Source: Daucus carota subsp. sativus (taxonomy: Eukaryota > Streptophyta > Magnoliopsida > Apiales > Apiaceae). Taken from it: a stretch of 64,000 nucleotides of DNA. This document shows, one piece after another, positions 1-11,486 of this stretch. Under the pieces are notes generated by a model. It was not told the origin of the DNA. It saw only the letters and a program-made list of their open reading frames with translations, and did no database searches. The translations under genes were made by a program, and so were the position numbers. Position 1 is the stretch's first letter. Each line of letters begins with the position of its first letter. Where the stretch lies: positions 41,317,598-41,381,597 of the forward strand of contig NC_030385.2 in assembly GCF_001625215.2 (NCBI RefSeq), written 5' to 3'.

Positions 1-1634
1 TTTAATCTCGTGTAGAAATTGTTATCCAGCTGAATCTAGAAACTGTTACTCTTCATCTCGAAAAAAAACTTAGGACTGGAAGCAGAAAAACTTGCTCATG
101 TGGAAAAGGTAGTAAGGCTTTTTTACTACGATCATTTATATTCTAACACTACCCCAACTTGTGCACTCATGTCCATAATAAATTTTGAGAATATTGGGGG
201 CGAGTCCTCTGCATGCCTGAGCGCTTATGTAGATAAATAGCTCTCAAAACCACCTGAATTAGCTTTGATTACTTTTAGCTTGGTCATTGAAATAGATGTT
301 ATGCTATCAACTATGTACAATTAATTTATTTTTAACAGTACCAAGTGCGTTTAAAATTAAAGGGAAGTAATTCATCTTGACTTCAAATTTGATGGCACTT
401 CTTTTTAATTAGCAAATTTAATGACACTTACTTTAATGTTTGCCATGAGATTCACAACAATTGACAACCGAGTTGATATTGACAATAAATGATTGCGGAG
501 TTGACATTTGTTATGCAAATATTAAGGGTTAAGTTTAGAAGATATGTGAAATGAAAGGTTTTGTCAAGTGTGAGAAAAAAAGTAGCCAGCAAGGAAATAT
601 AGAACTGGCTACTGTTACGAATTTCTCAAATTTAAAGGACATCAAGTTCAAGATCTTGAGCTCAAGCTTTTATGCTGAAAACAGTAAAAATGTATTGTTG
701 GAGTTGGACTGCTTTGTGTAGTTCATTGACAAATATATGTTCCAACGTTTACCAACTTAGATGTGATCAAAATCATATTTTTAAATCTACTGAACTACTG
801 CCATGATGAACTTTTTAATTAAAGAAATAAATAAATATATTAGTAATTGAGCTGAGAAGAACTTGGTATCCGACCTCCGCTCGAGCTTGTATGCAGACAA
901 GCTTCATTTGCTTACAGTTCCGTGTGCAATTTAGTTGCTGATGATCACATTTGTTGGGACTCTATGACTTGAGGCTATATTACTATTGAAATAGCCGAAA
1001 TTTGAAAATTCAAACTTTGAGAATCCCTTGTGCTTGTTGTGATTCTTGTCGAGCTGCTTTAGTGGAAGCTTGGATTGATCAATCATTTCTCTGAAATTTA
1101 GAATCTGATCCTATAACGTTGTTAAAGAAAATTGAACTTGGACAGAAGTTTAGTAGAGAAGATCAGAAATACAGGGAGTAGGCTTTAAAGAGAGGCAAGA
1201 GATGTGAGTCACTGTTGTGGCAAAGAAGACGCGCACACACACATAAGTTACTCTTTTTACTCTTCCAGTACAAAAGATGGGCCCTGCATCTTTTTATTCT
1301 TCCAGTACAAAAGATGGGCCCTGCATATAGACTAAAACGTTCCCTACAATGGGGCATAACCCAAAGCATATAAAATTATAAATGGCAATTCCACAGGTTG
1401 GAAATCTCCACTTGTATATGGCACTGCATCAGCGTTCCCTACTATGGGGCATAACCCAAAGCATGTATATGGCACTGCATCAGCGTTCGTTCTTCTCCTT
1501 GTTTTTACTTATACTGGCAAGGCTGCAACACAAAATAACTTATAAGCTATCAATCAGCAAGTTAAGTAATGTATGAAGTGCTATAAAGTATTATGTTCGC
1601 TATTTAACTAACATGCACGTAAATGTATGTGCAG
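1..1634 (+). other. intron of PP2A B' subunit gene (5' part outside window)
   Basis: No coding segment of the B56 family is visible before the acceptor at 1631-1634, so this stretch is taken as the intron in front of the terminal exon, or part of it. It is AT-rich. Its only structure is a cluster of short direct repeats at 1256-1485, listed separately. The assignment rests on the family having an intron just before the ERALFLWNN block, which I recall and could not check here. Confidence 0.55.
1256..1485. repeat. cluster of short direct repeats in the PP2A B' intron
   Basis: A unit containing CCAGTACAAAAGATGGGCCC occurs twice about 39 bp apart (around 1265 and 1304). A second unit containing TGGGGCATAACCCAAAGCAT occurs at about 1351 and 1444, and a third, TATGGCACTGCATCAGCGTT, at about 1416 and 1467. 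Two different repeats are interleaved, which points to local slippage or repeated duplication. No transposon ends were recognised. Confidence 0.75.
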
Positions 1635-1961
1635 GTCGCTGAACGGGCACTCTTCTTGTGGAACAATGATCACATTGTGAGATTAATGTCAGAGTACCGG
1701 CAAGTTGTCTTGCCAGTTATCTTTGAGGCATTAGAGAAGAATGTTCGTAGTCACTGGAACCAGGCAATCCATGGGCTGACTACAAATGTTCAAAGAATGT
1801 TCCACGAGATGGATCCTGAGCTATTTGAAGAATGCCAGAAGGAGTATTATGAGAAGGAATCAAGAGCGGCAGAATTGGAGGAGAAGCGGAAGTTGACATG
1901 GCAGAGACTGGAAATGGTTGCTGCAAAGGGCGGGGGAGATGACATGGTAATGGTCAACTGA
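1635..1961 (+). CDS. PP2A regulatory subunit B' (B56), C-terminal exon
   Basis: This is the last coding exon, 108 codons plus stop, of a serine/threonine protein phosphatase 2A B' regulatory subunit. The family binds the A scaffold and C catalytic subunits and selects substrates. The exon starts after an acceptor ending TGTGCAG and begins VAERALFLWNN, a signature block of the B56 alpha-helical HEAT-like repeats. It then carries HWNQAIHGLT and FEECQKEYYEKE, also characteristic of B56. The tail after the charged helix (about 20 residues, ending GGGDDMVMVN) is variable between paralogues, so the subtype cannot be assigned. All upstream exons lie left of the window, so only about a fifth of the protein is seen. 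Confidence in the family is high. Confidence 0.9.
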   Translation, partial: VAERALFLWNNDHIVRLMSEYRQVVLPVIFEALEKNVRSHWNQAIHGLTTNVQRMFHEMDPELFEECQKEYYEKESRAAELEEKRKLTWQRLEMVAAKGGGDDMVMVN

Positions 1962-2683
1962 CAATCAGAGGATTCGGTACATTCCTTCTACTGCATCTGC
2001 TATCAAGATATAATATAATAAGTAGTTCTTACAGATTAGCAGCAATGGTGATTTATGAACTTGGGCTTTATCCTCAAAATGTTTTGTTTCCTTATTTCAA
2101 ATTAAAAAGAATAGATAGTGATTTATTCTAATTCTTTTTGCTCTAGTGAAGATGTGTTGTATTTTTATAGAAATGTCCTTGATGTAATAATAAGAGAATC
2201 AGCGTGTCATGATAAGATGTATGAAAAACTTGAGCTTCATTTTGTGATTCGAGATTACTTTATAGTTCTTTGTCAATATCTTTGGAGTTGTATGGTTCGG
2301 GTAACTCTTGTGTACTTTGTTTTGCTGGATTTTGCTAGTCATGCAAATATAAAATCTTTTAAATATTAAATTAATAAATAAAATTATAGTACCAGTTTCA
2401 AATATAAGATGAGAGTTGAACATAGTAAAATAAGAAACTGAAAGATCTTAGGCCCTGACTCAACTCACGAATATATTCAATTTTTTTAGACCCCGACTCA
2501 CTCTCCGTGGACAAACCTTGAATATAAAATATTTTTGATTAATATCCGTGGACGAACCTCGAATATAAAATATTTTTGACTAATATGATTTTTAACCTTT
2601 CAATATTTTTTACGCTAAAACACGAACAATTCACTTGGAATATAAAAAAAAAATAGCTAAAACCTTAAACCCTAGTCAAAATA
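1962..2683. other. spacer: PP2A B' 3' flank and PPR gene upstream region
   Basis: AT-rich, with no supported gene; the short open frames at 2118-2369 lack any family signature. The first 350 bases probably hold the 3' UTR of the phosphatase subunit. At 2505-2586 a unit of about 41 bp (core CCGTGGACNAACCTNGAATA) is repeated twice, directly upstream of the PPR start. I see no convincing TATA box. Confidence 0.6.
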
Positions 2684-4810
2684 ATGATTGTGGCCATGCA
2701 ATATAGTCTCCACCAACTGAAATGCTCACGCCCTCTCTTGGCTCGTTTTCTCCACCAGCACAGCAGCCCCGACGACAAAATCTACTCTATACTAGCCTCC
2801 GACGGCCTCTCCAAAGCCGTATCAGCTCTCTTTTCATCCCCATCACCTTTCTCTTTCAATCTCTACGAGCATCTCTTCTCTTTATGCTCTTCAAACCGGT
2901 CCATTGTCGAAGCCCGCAAAGTGGAATCGCATCTCACCACTTTTGCCACAACCCCGCCTGCCTTTTTGATCAACAGGGCCATTCAATGTTATGGGAAATG
3001 TGGGTGTTTGAGTGATGCACGCGAGCTGTTTGATGAAATGCCTCATAAAAATGGGGGGTCTTGGAATGCGATGATTACGGCGTACGCGAAGAATGGGTGT
3101 GTTGATGAGGGGGTGAGTGTGTTTTTGGAGATGAATGGTGTGGGGGTTTTGCCGAATGAGATTACATTTGCGAGTGTGTTGGGGTGTTGTGGTGTGGGGT
3201 TGGAGTTGGGGTTGTCGAAGCAGATACATGGGCTTATTTTTAAACTTGGGTTTGCTGGGAATGTGATTTTGGGGTGTGGATTGGTTGATATTTATGGGAA
3301 GTGTAGTGTTATGGGGGATGCGAGGAAGGTGTTTGATGAGACGGGAAATCCAAATGTGGTGTCATGGAATGTGATTGTTAGAAGGTATCTTGAGAATGGT
3401 GAGGGTAAAGAGGCTGTTTTTATGTTTTCTGAAATGATTAGGAATAATTTAGTGCCTTTAAATTATACGGTGTCGAATGCTCTGGGTGCTTGTTCGAGTA
3501 TATCTGGGCTGAATGAGGGGAGTCAAATTCATGGGTATTCTCTTAAGATTAACTTTAAAGAGGATTGTGTGGTATTGACTTCTCTTATTAATATGTATGT
3601 AAAATGTGGAGCTTTGAGGGATGCGCGGGTTATATTTGATAGGCTTGGGACTAGAGATTTGGGTCATTGGACTTCAATGGTGTCAGGATACGCAAAGCAT
3701 GGGAAAATTCGAGAGGCGAGAGAGCTCTTTGATCAGATGCCGGTAAAAAATTTGATCTCATGGAATGCAATGTTGGATGGGTACACACATTTACCGCAAC
3801 TTGAAGAAGCCTTAGATTTTGTGTTTCTTATGCTTAAGGAAATTAGAGACATAGATTATGTGACTGTTGGGCTTATTCTGCATATATGTGCTGGCCTTTC
3901 TGACATTGAATTGGGGAAACAGGTCCATGGATATAGTTACAGGCACGGTTTGTGCTCGAATGGCTTTGTTGTTAATGCACTGCTTTATATGTATGGGAAT
4001 TGTGGTAACTTGAGAAGTTGTAGAGTTTTGTTCTATTACATGGGTCACCTACGAGATTATAATTCTTGGAATGCTGTGCTGACTACTTTAGCTCGACATA
4101 AGATGAGTGAAGAAGCACTTATGATCTTTTCAAAGATGATAAATGATAGTGAGGCAAAACCAAGCAATTATAATTGCGGAACCGTTTTGTCTGTTTGTGC
4201 AAATATATCGGCACTTAACGCGGGTAAGGAGATTCATGGATTTATGGTCAGGAATGGTTACATTTTTGATGTTGTAGCTACAGGAGCTTTAGTCGATATG
4301 TACTCAAAATGTTGTCGTGTTGAGTATGCTTTGAAGGTCTTCCACAGAGCAGCTTGTCGTGATCTCATTCTCTGGAACTGCATATTGTTAGGATGTAGTC
4401 ATAATTGTAGGGTTGACGAGGTCTTTGAGCTGTTGGAGATGATGGATGAAGATGGCATCAAGCCAGACCATGTCACCTTTCAAGCTGTTTTTGCAGCGTG
4501 TATTAATGGTTCTCGTGTGGAGTTGGGTAGGCGATATTTTGATGCTATGAGCAATAAATTCTTCATAACACCTCATCTGGAGGATTATGAAAGCATGATT
4601 GAGCTTTATGGCCGAAATGGGTTCATGGCTGACCTGGAAAACTTTGTAAAGAATATGCCCTTTGATCCCACTGTTCCAATGTTAAGTAAAGTTCTTAATT
4701 TTTGTCGAGAACATGAACACTTGAGCTTTGGTAAATGGGCAGCTAATCGACTCAATGACATGAATTCCTCAGATGCATACCGATTTGAACCCGTGGTGGC
4801 AGTAGGCTAA
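2684..4810 (+). CDS. pentatricopeptide repeat protein, PLS class
   Basis: An intronless gene of 708 aa. PPR proteins bind organellar RNA one base per repeat and act in splicing, editing or processing in mitochondria or plastids. Repeats run from about residue 90 to 690 and show the P, L and S variants: SWNAMITAYAKNG, the VHGYSYRHG/IHGFMVRNG type with conserved LGKQVHG, and ALVDMYSKC. No E, E+ or DYW domain follows; the protein ends after EHEHLSFGKWAANRLN, so it should not deaminate by itself. The N-terminus is basic and Ser-rich without early acidic residues, compatible with an organelle transit peptide. A second ATG at 2696 is an alternative start. It recalls Arabidopsis At3g26540 in length and lack of an E domain, but that is from memory. 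RNA target and organelle are unknown. Confidence 0.95.
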   Translation: MIVAMQYSLHQLKCSRPLLARFLHQHSSPDDKIYSILASDGLSKAVSALFSSPSPFSFNLYEHLFSLCSSNRSIVEARKVESHLTTFATTPPAFLINRAIQCYGKCGCLSDARELFDEMPHKNGGSWNAMITAYAKNGCVDEGVSVFLEMNGVGVLPNEITFASVLGCCGVGLELGLSKQIHGLIFKLGFAGNVILGCGLVDIYGKCSVMGDARKVFDETGNPNVVSWNVIVRRYLENGEGKEAVFMFSEMIRNNLVPLNYTVSNALGACSSISGLNEGSQIHGYSLKINFKEDCVVLTSLINMYVKCGALRDARVIFDRLGTRDLGHWTSMVSGYAKHGKIREARELFDQMPVKNLISWNAMLDGYTHLPQLEEALDFVFLMLKEIRDIDYVTVGLILHICAGLSDIELGKQVHGYSYRHGLCSNGFVVNALLYMYGNCGNLRSCRVLFYYMGHLRDYNSWNAVLTTLARHKMSEEALMIFSKMINDSEAKPSNYNCGTVLSVCANISALNAGKEIHGFMVRNGYIFDVVATGALVDMYSKCCRVEYALKVFHRAACRDLILWNCILLGCSHNCRVDEVFELLEMMDEDGIKPDHVTFQAVFAACINGSRVELGRRYFDAMSNKFFITPHLEDYESMIELYGRNGFMADLENFVKNMPFDPTVPMLSKVLNFCREHEHLSFGKWAANRLNDMNSSDAYRFEPVVAVG

Positions 4811-5380
4811 AGCTCTGTTGTGATTATAGCTCCGTAACCTTACCCAGAAATCTGGATCACATTTCAAGATCCAAAGCTCTCCTATCCAACGCCAAAAGTG
4901 TATCAAGACTGAAGAAACAGTGCATGTTTATGCTCTGGCATCAAACTTTGGACACTACACAGTACAGACCAAGAATGTGTCGGTTCAAGGATAGATGCTG
5001 TAGTATACAATGTTTGCTTTCCAAGCATGACGGACTGGAGAATTGTAAATGCCTAGTTACGCCAAAAAGACTTGCACTGAGCTTTGGTAAATGGGCAACT
5101 AGCAACTAAATGATTGAGACCCCTTGGTTTTATTCTGATTCACTCTGGCCCTGTTACCTTCTTATCCAGACATTGGTTCAGATTTTACGATCCAAATCTC
5201 TCCAATCCAAGTCCTGAAGTGCATCAAGGCTAAAGAACAGAGTGCAGGGTTATATTCTGGCATCAAAGTTTAAAAATTGCGCGCTAGGAATTAGCCAGTT
5301 TAAGGTCAGATGTCGCATTACTCTGACAACTTTCTTAGCATGACAAACTGGTGTAATGAATATGAAGGCTGTATATAGAA
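4716..5380 (+). repeat. degenerate tandem duplication of the PPR gene 3' end
   Basis: Copy 1 (about 4716-5071) starts in the last PPR codons with TGAGCTTTGGTAAATGGGCA and runs through the stop and 3' flank. Copy 2 (about 5072-5380) starts with the same block at 5078 and follows the same order: CCAGA..., GATCCAAA.CTCTCC, AGTG.ATCAAG, TCTGGCATCAAA and AGCATGACNNACTGG. Copy 2 is clearly diverged, with small indels. The period is about 356 bp. Confidence 0.8.
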
Positions 5381-5971
5381 TATAGAATATAGATGCCTTT
5401 CACTGCAAATTACAATCAGAAAAAGGAACATCTTCTAATTTTGCATTGAGATCAAGAGTTATATTGACATATTGGTTCAGAACCTCTCTCCCCATTTCAT
5501 ATCACCCGAGTGTTGCTTCAGGACCGATCTTTCCTGCTGAACACTTGTTACAGTCCTCTTAGAATAACCAGGTGTGGAAAGTGCTCGTTCATGGCGGGAT
5601 CTTAAATTATGTCATCTGCTGTCAGTTCTATCTTTTCTAGGTTTTTCCTCATCACGGTAGTAAGGTATACTAAATTTATTTTTTTGTCAATTTTCCACCA
5701 TTAAAATTGTGCAGAGATATATGAGCTCCCTGATTAAGCTGGTAATTACCAGAATGGTGAAAAACATGAATACCCAGTTAAATGCTAGTGTACTTTGTAT
5801 ACACACACATTGCTGTAAATTAGAAAAGTTGATGGACCCATATCTAAAGTCCCTCTGCCATAAGTCGTTAGTGTACCAACATGGACATGCAAACCAATCA
5901 ATTGAATCTTGAATTTTTCTTTTTTTCCTTTTTAATTTCCCACTAAAAAGTATCCCAGTCTGTTCCAAGTA
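5381..5971. other. spacer between convergent PPR and pectate lyase genes
   Basis: AT-rich, with no coding signature on either strand. The two flanking genes converge here, so both 3' UTRs are expected in this interval. Nothing else is recognised. Confidence 0.5.
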
Positions 5972-8900
5972 CTATAGTAACAATAATGGTAAAGATAATA
6001 ATGCGCCATCACTAGTAGTCATATACAAAACTAAAATAATTAAAATCGACAAAAATAGGCTGCCCTTGGTCGTGGATGGTGGAGCGGCGCTCCCGAATAT
6101 CATGCCAAAAAAATCTTCACCTCCACTACCACCACCGCCGCTGCTACTTGCTCCCGTGGTGGTCCCGCCGCTGTAAGATATACGGTCGCCATTGTCCCTG
6201 GAAGATGAGAAAAACAGAGACATGACATTATTATATGTAACACAAAAAAACAAAGATAATAATGTTAATCACAAGACATTGCTTGATATAAAATACAAAA
6301 CAGTGTTAAAAAGGTCGTATTATCTAACATGGTTCTCTTTTCGGGTCAATTCAAATACGACCCGAACCCGAAATAAGTTGAAAATTTCATCGGAATTCTA
6401 AATTTGTACCCGATCAACTCGGAAATGCGCATCAGAGCGAGGGTCCGGTCACATTTAGGAATATGAGCTACCTATAGGTACGGATAACAGGGGTCCAGAA
6501 ATTATTAAAAAAAGATACAAGCGGATCCCACAATTTACAGGCTGGAAAGCAGATAAAGAGAATCTAATATCACATTCAAGTGAAAGAAAACACCTAAGAT
6601 AATGGCCCCTCCTACACCTTGTGCTCTCAGAATAATAAGCAGTCCAGAACAAAAATAAAAAAGTCAGTACTGCAAGCGCGTTACAGCTGCTTAGTTACAT
6701 TATGCATTTGTTTACACTAAACACATGCATTGCCCACCCACCCTTTTTGCATGGCTTCTTAAGATACACTCCCTTTTTCCATACTTGACAAAAAGACATG
6801 ATCTCACCAATAACTCATTTTAGCTTAACCTTGTGCAATAACACAGTGAGTTTTAGTCAAAATCGTGACCAATTCTCCAAAAACCTCGTGATATTAAAAC
6901 GTCGTCCGAGCGCAAGCTATGTTGCTCGGAACATAATTACATTAGTTTAGGTTAAGGTAGTGGTCTGGGGAAATAAATAGGTAGATGTGTGGTACCTACT
7001 ACTACTACTTTATTCATAGTTTCTGAAACCAAGTTAACTAAAGACAAGATAAACTTAAGACTTCTCAATTGTCTAAACCCCAGACAAATCTTGATATAAT
7101 AATAGTAATTATAAGGGTATTTGACTACGTTGGACTATGTAGCTCTGTGCACACTCCAAAGATGGGAACAGAACAGAGAAAAGGGCCAAAAAAAAAAAAA
7201 AAGTCAGTTGCTGCAAAGCTGCTTGCATGATCACGCGCATCAATGCAGCCCTTTATTCTATGTATAAGCAACTTGGCTGGTTTCTTTTACACAAACCCTG
7301 TACACATAATTCAAGTGTATGCTGTAATGGTCTTTCTCAAGTACCCTGGTTTTCTTAAGTGTCTGAGAGCAATATCAAAGTATATGTCTATATGAATATA
7401 AAACTACACTTCCTGGAAAAATAAGAATAAAATTAGGACCTTTCATAAGATATAAGGGCATTATCTTATGGTAATATTCTGGGGCAGGTAGGGCAAAGAC
7501 TCTAATGTTTGTCTTTTCTAAAGTTCACTATGTTAATAAACACTGCAATTCCCAAAACACACTCATGTCATGAGAGATGATGGTGGAACCCTGTTAGTCT
7601 ACAACTGCAGGTGGGACAGCAAAATAGAAAGCTTAAATATTTTGTTTATTACTTTGTCAGGCACATGCACATGTGGTAAGTGGGCACTCAGTTATTCAGT
7701 TACTGGCAAGGGCTAAAATAGGAACCTCAGGTCTTGGCAGATATTTTTGTGAAAGACAATGTTACCCTTCATCCACAGACTGTCAGTGTCCAGATTTGTT
7801 AGTTTGTAAAGTGACAAAAGATAGATGCATGTAAAAGGGTAAAGGGATGAGACTCTGTAGTTAACTTTGAATATTTTTTTTTTTAAGTTAAACATACTGG
7901 AATATTATCTATTTAATTTATGGGTCTGGTCCCTACCAATCGATTGTTACAGCAAACTATCCACGGTCTTTTGTAGCAGAAAGACCTTCATGCAGTGGAC
8001 CCAGAAGCCCATCCTCGCTTTAGACACCCATTCTAGTTTTTTCCTTTCCGCGGGAAAAAAAAATATTGTTTGTTGTCAACAATCGATTGTCAGGGACCAT
8101 CTCCCTTGATTTATTGGTCATGATCAGTTCCAGAAATTAAACCAACTTTTAACTCTTGGTGTTGGTGGTAGAAGAATAATACTATGCTACAACTAGAATT
8201 TGTAGTTTTGGTGAACTTTGGCAAAAGCTTAACTCTATATTCGCTTACCCCTGTTCTAAAGGGCCTGGTTTATAACTATAAACAAACAACCGCCAGGATG
8301 CCAATATAATGGCATGATGGCACAACAGAGAGGTGTCTATCTGTATATGTAATGGAGTCGAGGATAAAGTGAAACTCTGTTTTTTCTTCACAATGCACTT
8401 TTAAACAACTAAGCATTATAAAGGGTAGATAAGATTTTAGCTGTAAGACTAAAGAATGATCGATTTTAGGCTCTTTTTTTTAATTTTATATATGTATGTA
8501 TGTACCTGGGGCCTCCAAGAACACCGGCAGTGCTGGTGAGTTGATCAATCATGGCAGCAGATTTGGCCTCGACACTAGCTGCCTTGGTATACTGATTACT
8601 GAGGCCTTGACCTGAGGGCACAAAATATGCTCCATTTTCCAATACGTCTCCATCTGTTCTCCAGTTCCACCCCGCCCAGTCTCCCTCTTCTGTGTCAACC
8701 CGCTTAGTCACCTGCAAATTTGCACAATCTTCATCAAAATTAATTCAAGATGCAACGGTATTCTTTCTTGAGTACGAAACAGACTAGTTAGTATGTCACT
8801 GGCAACCATCTTGAGAAATGATGTGAAACATCTCTTAATTTTCTTCCTTTTTGCCTAAACTGCACGACTTTCCTGGTTGGTATAAATATTCTTGACTGCC

Positions 8901-11341
8901 TCCACTTTCCAGAGTTAAAATGTTAAACATGTGAATCTACCTTTTTATATGATCAGGGCATACTGATATAATTACTTAGATTCTAGATAAACTGTCATTG
9001 TTCCTATTGCCTTCCAGTTAAATTTTAATTGTTAAACATACCAACCCAATGCAAAACAACATTCAATTTCGAATAGGGTTACAACCAAACACTTTGAAGT
9101 TTCAGAGTTGGGATGGAGGTGTATATTTGCACCGAAATGGCGTAAAAACACAACCTTGGCCTTGGCCTTGGCCTTGGGTAAGAGTTTTCCTTTAGATTAG
9201 AATGAAGACCTTATGTCATAGACTTACAATCCTCCATAATAATACTCTCCTCCTTTCACTGACATATCTATTCGAGCTCTCTAACCTGAACCTATATTCA
9301 ATTACTCATACCATGGCTTCAAAACTACGCTTTCCTTTTAAAGAAGCATTGTATTATCTTGAAACATACAAAAAAGAAGATAATGTCTTTGCCCATCAAT
9401 TTCTCTAAAGTGGCTTTTATAAGAAATCAATTGCTAATAAAGGTAGGATCCAAAGTAAAATAAGTTAAGAACCAGAATAACTTCACTCAGGATAAGCATC
9501 CTATATAAATCCTCAATTAAAAGGAAAGTATATACTTAACCACATCTGTCCAAAACCCAAAACTATTGCTTCAAGTTTTCATGAAATATGAAGTTGAGGA
9601 GCAAAGTACAAAACAATCTGATTCTAATTTTGAGTCTGCAAGGGAGCGGGGGATTACATCATCCCCACCACCCACATGACCGTTGGTGGGGACGAAACGC
9701 GGAAGTCATAGAAAGGGGCCAACAATATCGAAACTTGACAACTAAACATTCATATGCAAGCCTCACTGGAAACTATATATAAATTATTCGCAACTTGATT
9801 ATAAAGAATAGGATATGATATTCAATAATTTGAAACGTACCTCCTTGGCAGATGGGTCAGACGGTGCCATGTATCGATTGCCCTGGCTGTTAATTGTAGG
9901 ACTAGCACTACCACCGATAGCATACATTCTCCATTCTGTAAAATCATTGTTTACAACATGAAAGTATCCGTGTCTACACCGAGGCATCCGTTGTATCAAT
10001 CCTTGTCCAAAATGATTGAATGCAATTGTCACCTACAACCACATTATACTAATTTTCAGTAATCACTTTCAAACAAATAAGAGAACTAGTGATAGAAAGA
10101 CGAGTAAGTGAGGCTATACGGTACCTGCATTCCCTTATCCGGCATGTAACGATCATCGTGTCCCATTAACATAACTTCATTATGATGCGAAAAATAGTTG
10201 TTTGAAATTGTGATAGCTGTGGAGCCCATAGTAATATCAATCAGACCATCAGTACAATGAGAAAGAGCACAATGGTCTATCCAAATATTTCTAGACCCGA
10301 ATATGGTGATCCCATCACCGTCCGATTTCCCTCTGTACCCAACATGAGTAGGACTAGACCTTATATTAGTATTCCCAGAAGGCACACAATTGTACACATG
10401 AATGTTGTGAACAATCACATTACTAACATACTGCAATGTGATACAACCGCTGCCAGTGATGTAAACATTAGCACCGCGGCCATCAATAGTCTTATAACTA
10501 TTGACAATGAGCTCGTGTTTGAGCTTAATTTGCATATTGGCTGCAAACACAATCCAAAGAGGCTCAGTTTGGATCACAGCGTGGCGAAGAGTGCCCGGAG
10601 TTGGGTTAGCCACATCGTGGTCGGATGAGTCTGTGACTACATAGATCTGGCCCCCTTTGCCTCCACCTGCAGCCTGGCCAAATCCAATGCCACATTCTGC
10701 CAGGCGCTGCCTGTTGTTTCCCCAATTTGGGTCACATTTCCAACAATCATCAATTGGATTACCTGTGGCACATGATTGCTGAGCTTTCGAGATAGTAGAG
10801 GCAAGTATTCTTCTGTAATAAAGCAAGAAAGCACCATAAAAACAGAACATTGGTCATTTGCTAGGATAAAAACAGAGCACATATCAAGAACACACACACA
10901 CACACTATATACACCAGAAAACACACACACTCATACACAAGTCCCAAAAAGCTTCAAGAATCATAGTGGTTAGATAGACCCAGATGGTAAAAAAGCAGAA
11001 TTTAGTGGTTTCAAAATATCTAACCCTTAAATATCTTGAAAAGGTGTGCTTTTTATGAAAAGGGTAGTCATAAGAGCAAAAATCAAGATTATGGTATCAT
11101 TAAAACCTGAAAAAGACCCAGTTGATATAATGCAGAAGTGAGCAAAACCCAGATGGGAAATTCAAGAAGAAGCAAATAATCTTGCAAAAGTGTGCTTGTA
11201 CCTTTGGACTTGTAGAGCCACAGCTTCAGGGTCAGGATGAGGGAGTGTTAGATTGAAGGTGGAAGCTTGAATGAAAAGAGGAGAGAGAGTGGCCAGGAGA
11301 GAGAAGAGAATGCAGGTAAAAGAAAGCATTCTCATTCTCAT
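5972..11341 (-). CDS. pectate lyase-like protein with C-terminal hydrophobic tail
   Basis: Exons 11341-11202, 10812-10125, 10032-9841, 8711-8506 and 6197-5972 join in frame to 483 aa. Pectate lyases cleave de-esterified pectin in the wall by Ca-dependent beta-elimination. Residues 1-27 form a signal peptide starting [10 protein letters not shown]. The mature enzyme shows CDPNW (73-77), WIDHC (224-228) and CTDGLIDI (233-240), with Asp residues expected to bind calcium, and [17 protein letters not shown] with the catalytic-region arginines at 291-296. After GGPR the last exon adds about 74 residues: a Ser/Gly-rich linker ([10 protein letters not shown]) and a final hydrophobic stretch ending LLLL, resembling a GPI-anchor signal. 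The length equals my recollection of the Arabidopsis pectate lyase 12 type. The start is the first ATG in frame; codons further upstream lack ATG. Confidence 0.95.
6198..8505 (-). other. large intron 4 of the pectate lyase gene
   Basis: A 2308-bp intron with donor GTACAT and acceptor TTCCAG separates the catalytic domain from the C-terminal tail exon. It contains an imperfect inverted repeat at 7928-8098 (separate entry) and a Gly/Pro-codon-like GGGTCAATTC...GACCCGAACCCG patch near 6340-6370 that resembles the end of a degenerate transposon. Otherwise it shows no recognisable content. Confidence 0.75.
7928..8098. repeat. imperfect inverted repeat, about 170 bp, in pectate lyase intron
   Basis: The left arm 7928-7960 begins GGTCCCTACCAATCGATTGT. 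The right arm 8063-8098 ends AACAATCGATTGTCAGGGAC plus C. The arms pair over about 33 bases with a few mismatches and one small bulge, and the loop is about 100 bases. No target-site duplication was found. It may be a small MITE or a foldback; the transcript could form a long hairpin. Confidence 0.7.
9153..9178. repeat. (CCTTGG)4 minisatellite in pectate lyase intron 3
   Basis: Four perfect tandem copies of the hexamer CCTTGG. It lies in the intron between the exons ending at 9841 and starting at 8711. No functional signal is implied. Confidence 0.8.
10890..10942. repeat. (AC)n microsatellite in pectate lyase intron 1
   Basis: Two AC runs separated by a short TATATACACCAG segment, within intron 1 (10813-11201). 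It is listed for completeness. Confidence 0.8.
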
Positions 11342-11486
11342 GGGAGCAAATGAGGAAGCCAATAATAATGGAGCAGAAGATATGTTGTTAGTTTGGCTCC
11401 TTTTTACACAAACACAAATTGAGAGGAATAAATTTGTAATAATGTGTGTTTTGTGTAAATCTTGCAGAACTGTAACACAGCTAATG

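Noticed and set aside
2891..3229. Minus-strand open frame in the PPR gene
   Set aside because: Antisense shadow of PPR repeats, His/Thr-rich without domain signature.
10257..10628. Plus-strand open frame within the pectate lyase region
   Set aside because: Lies opposite exon 2, which encodes conserved pectate lyase motifs on the minus strand; the plus-strand product has no family features.
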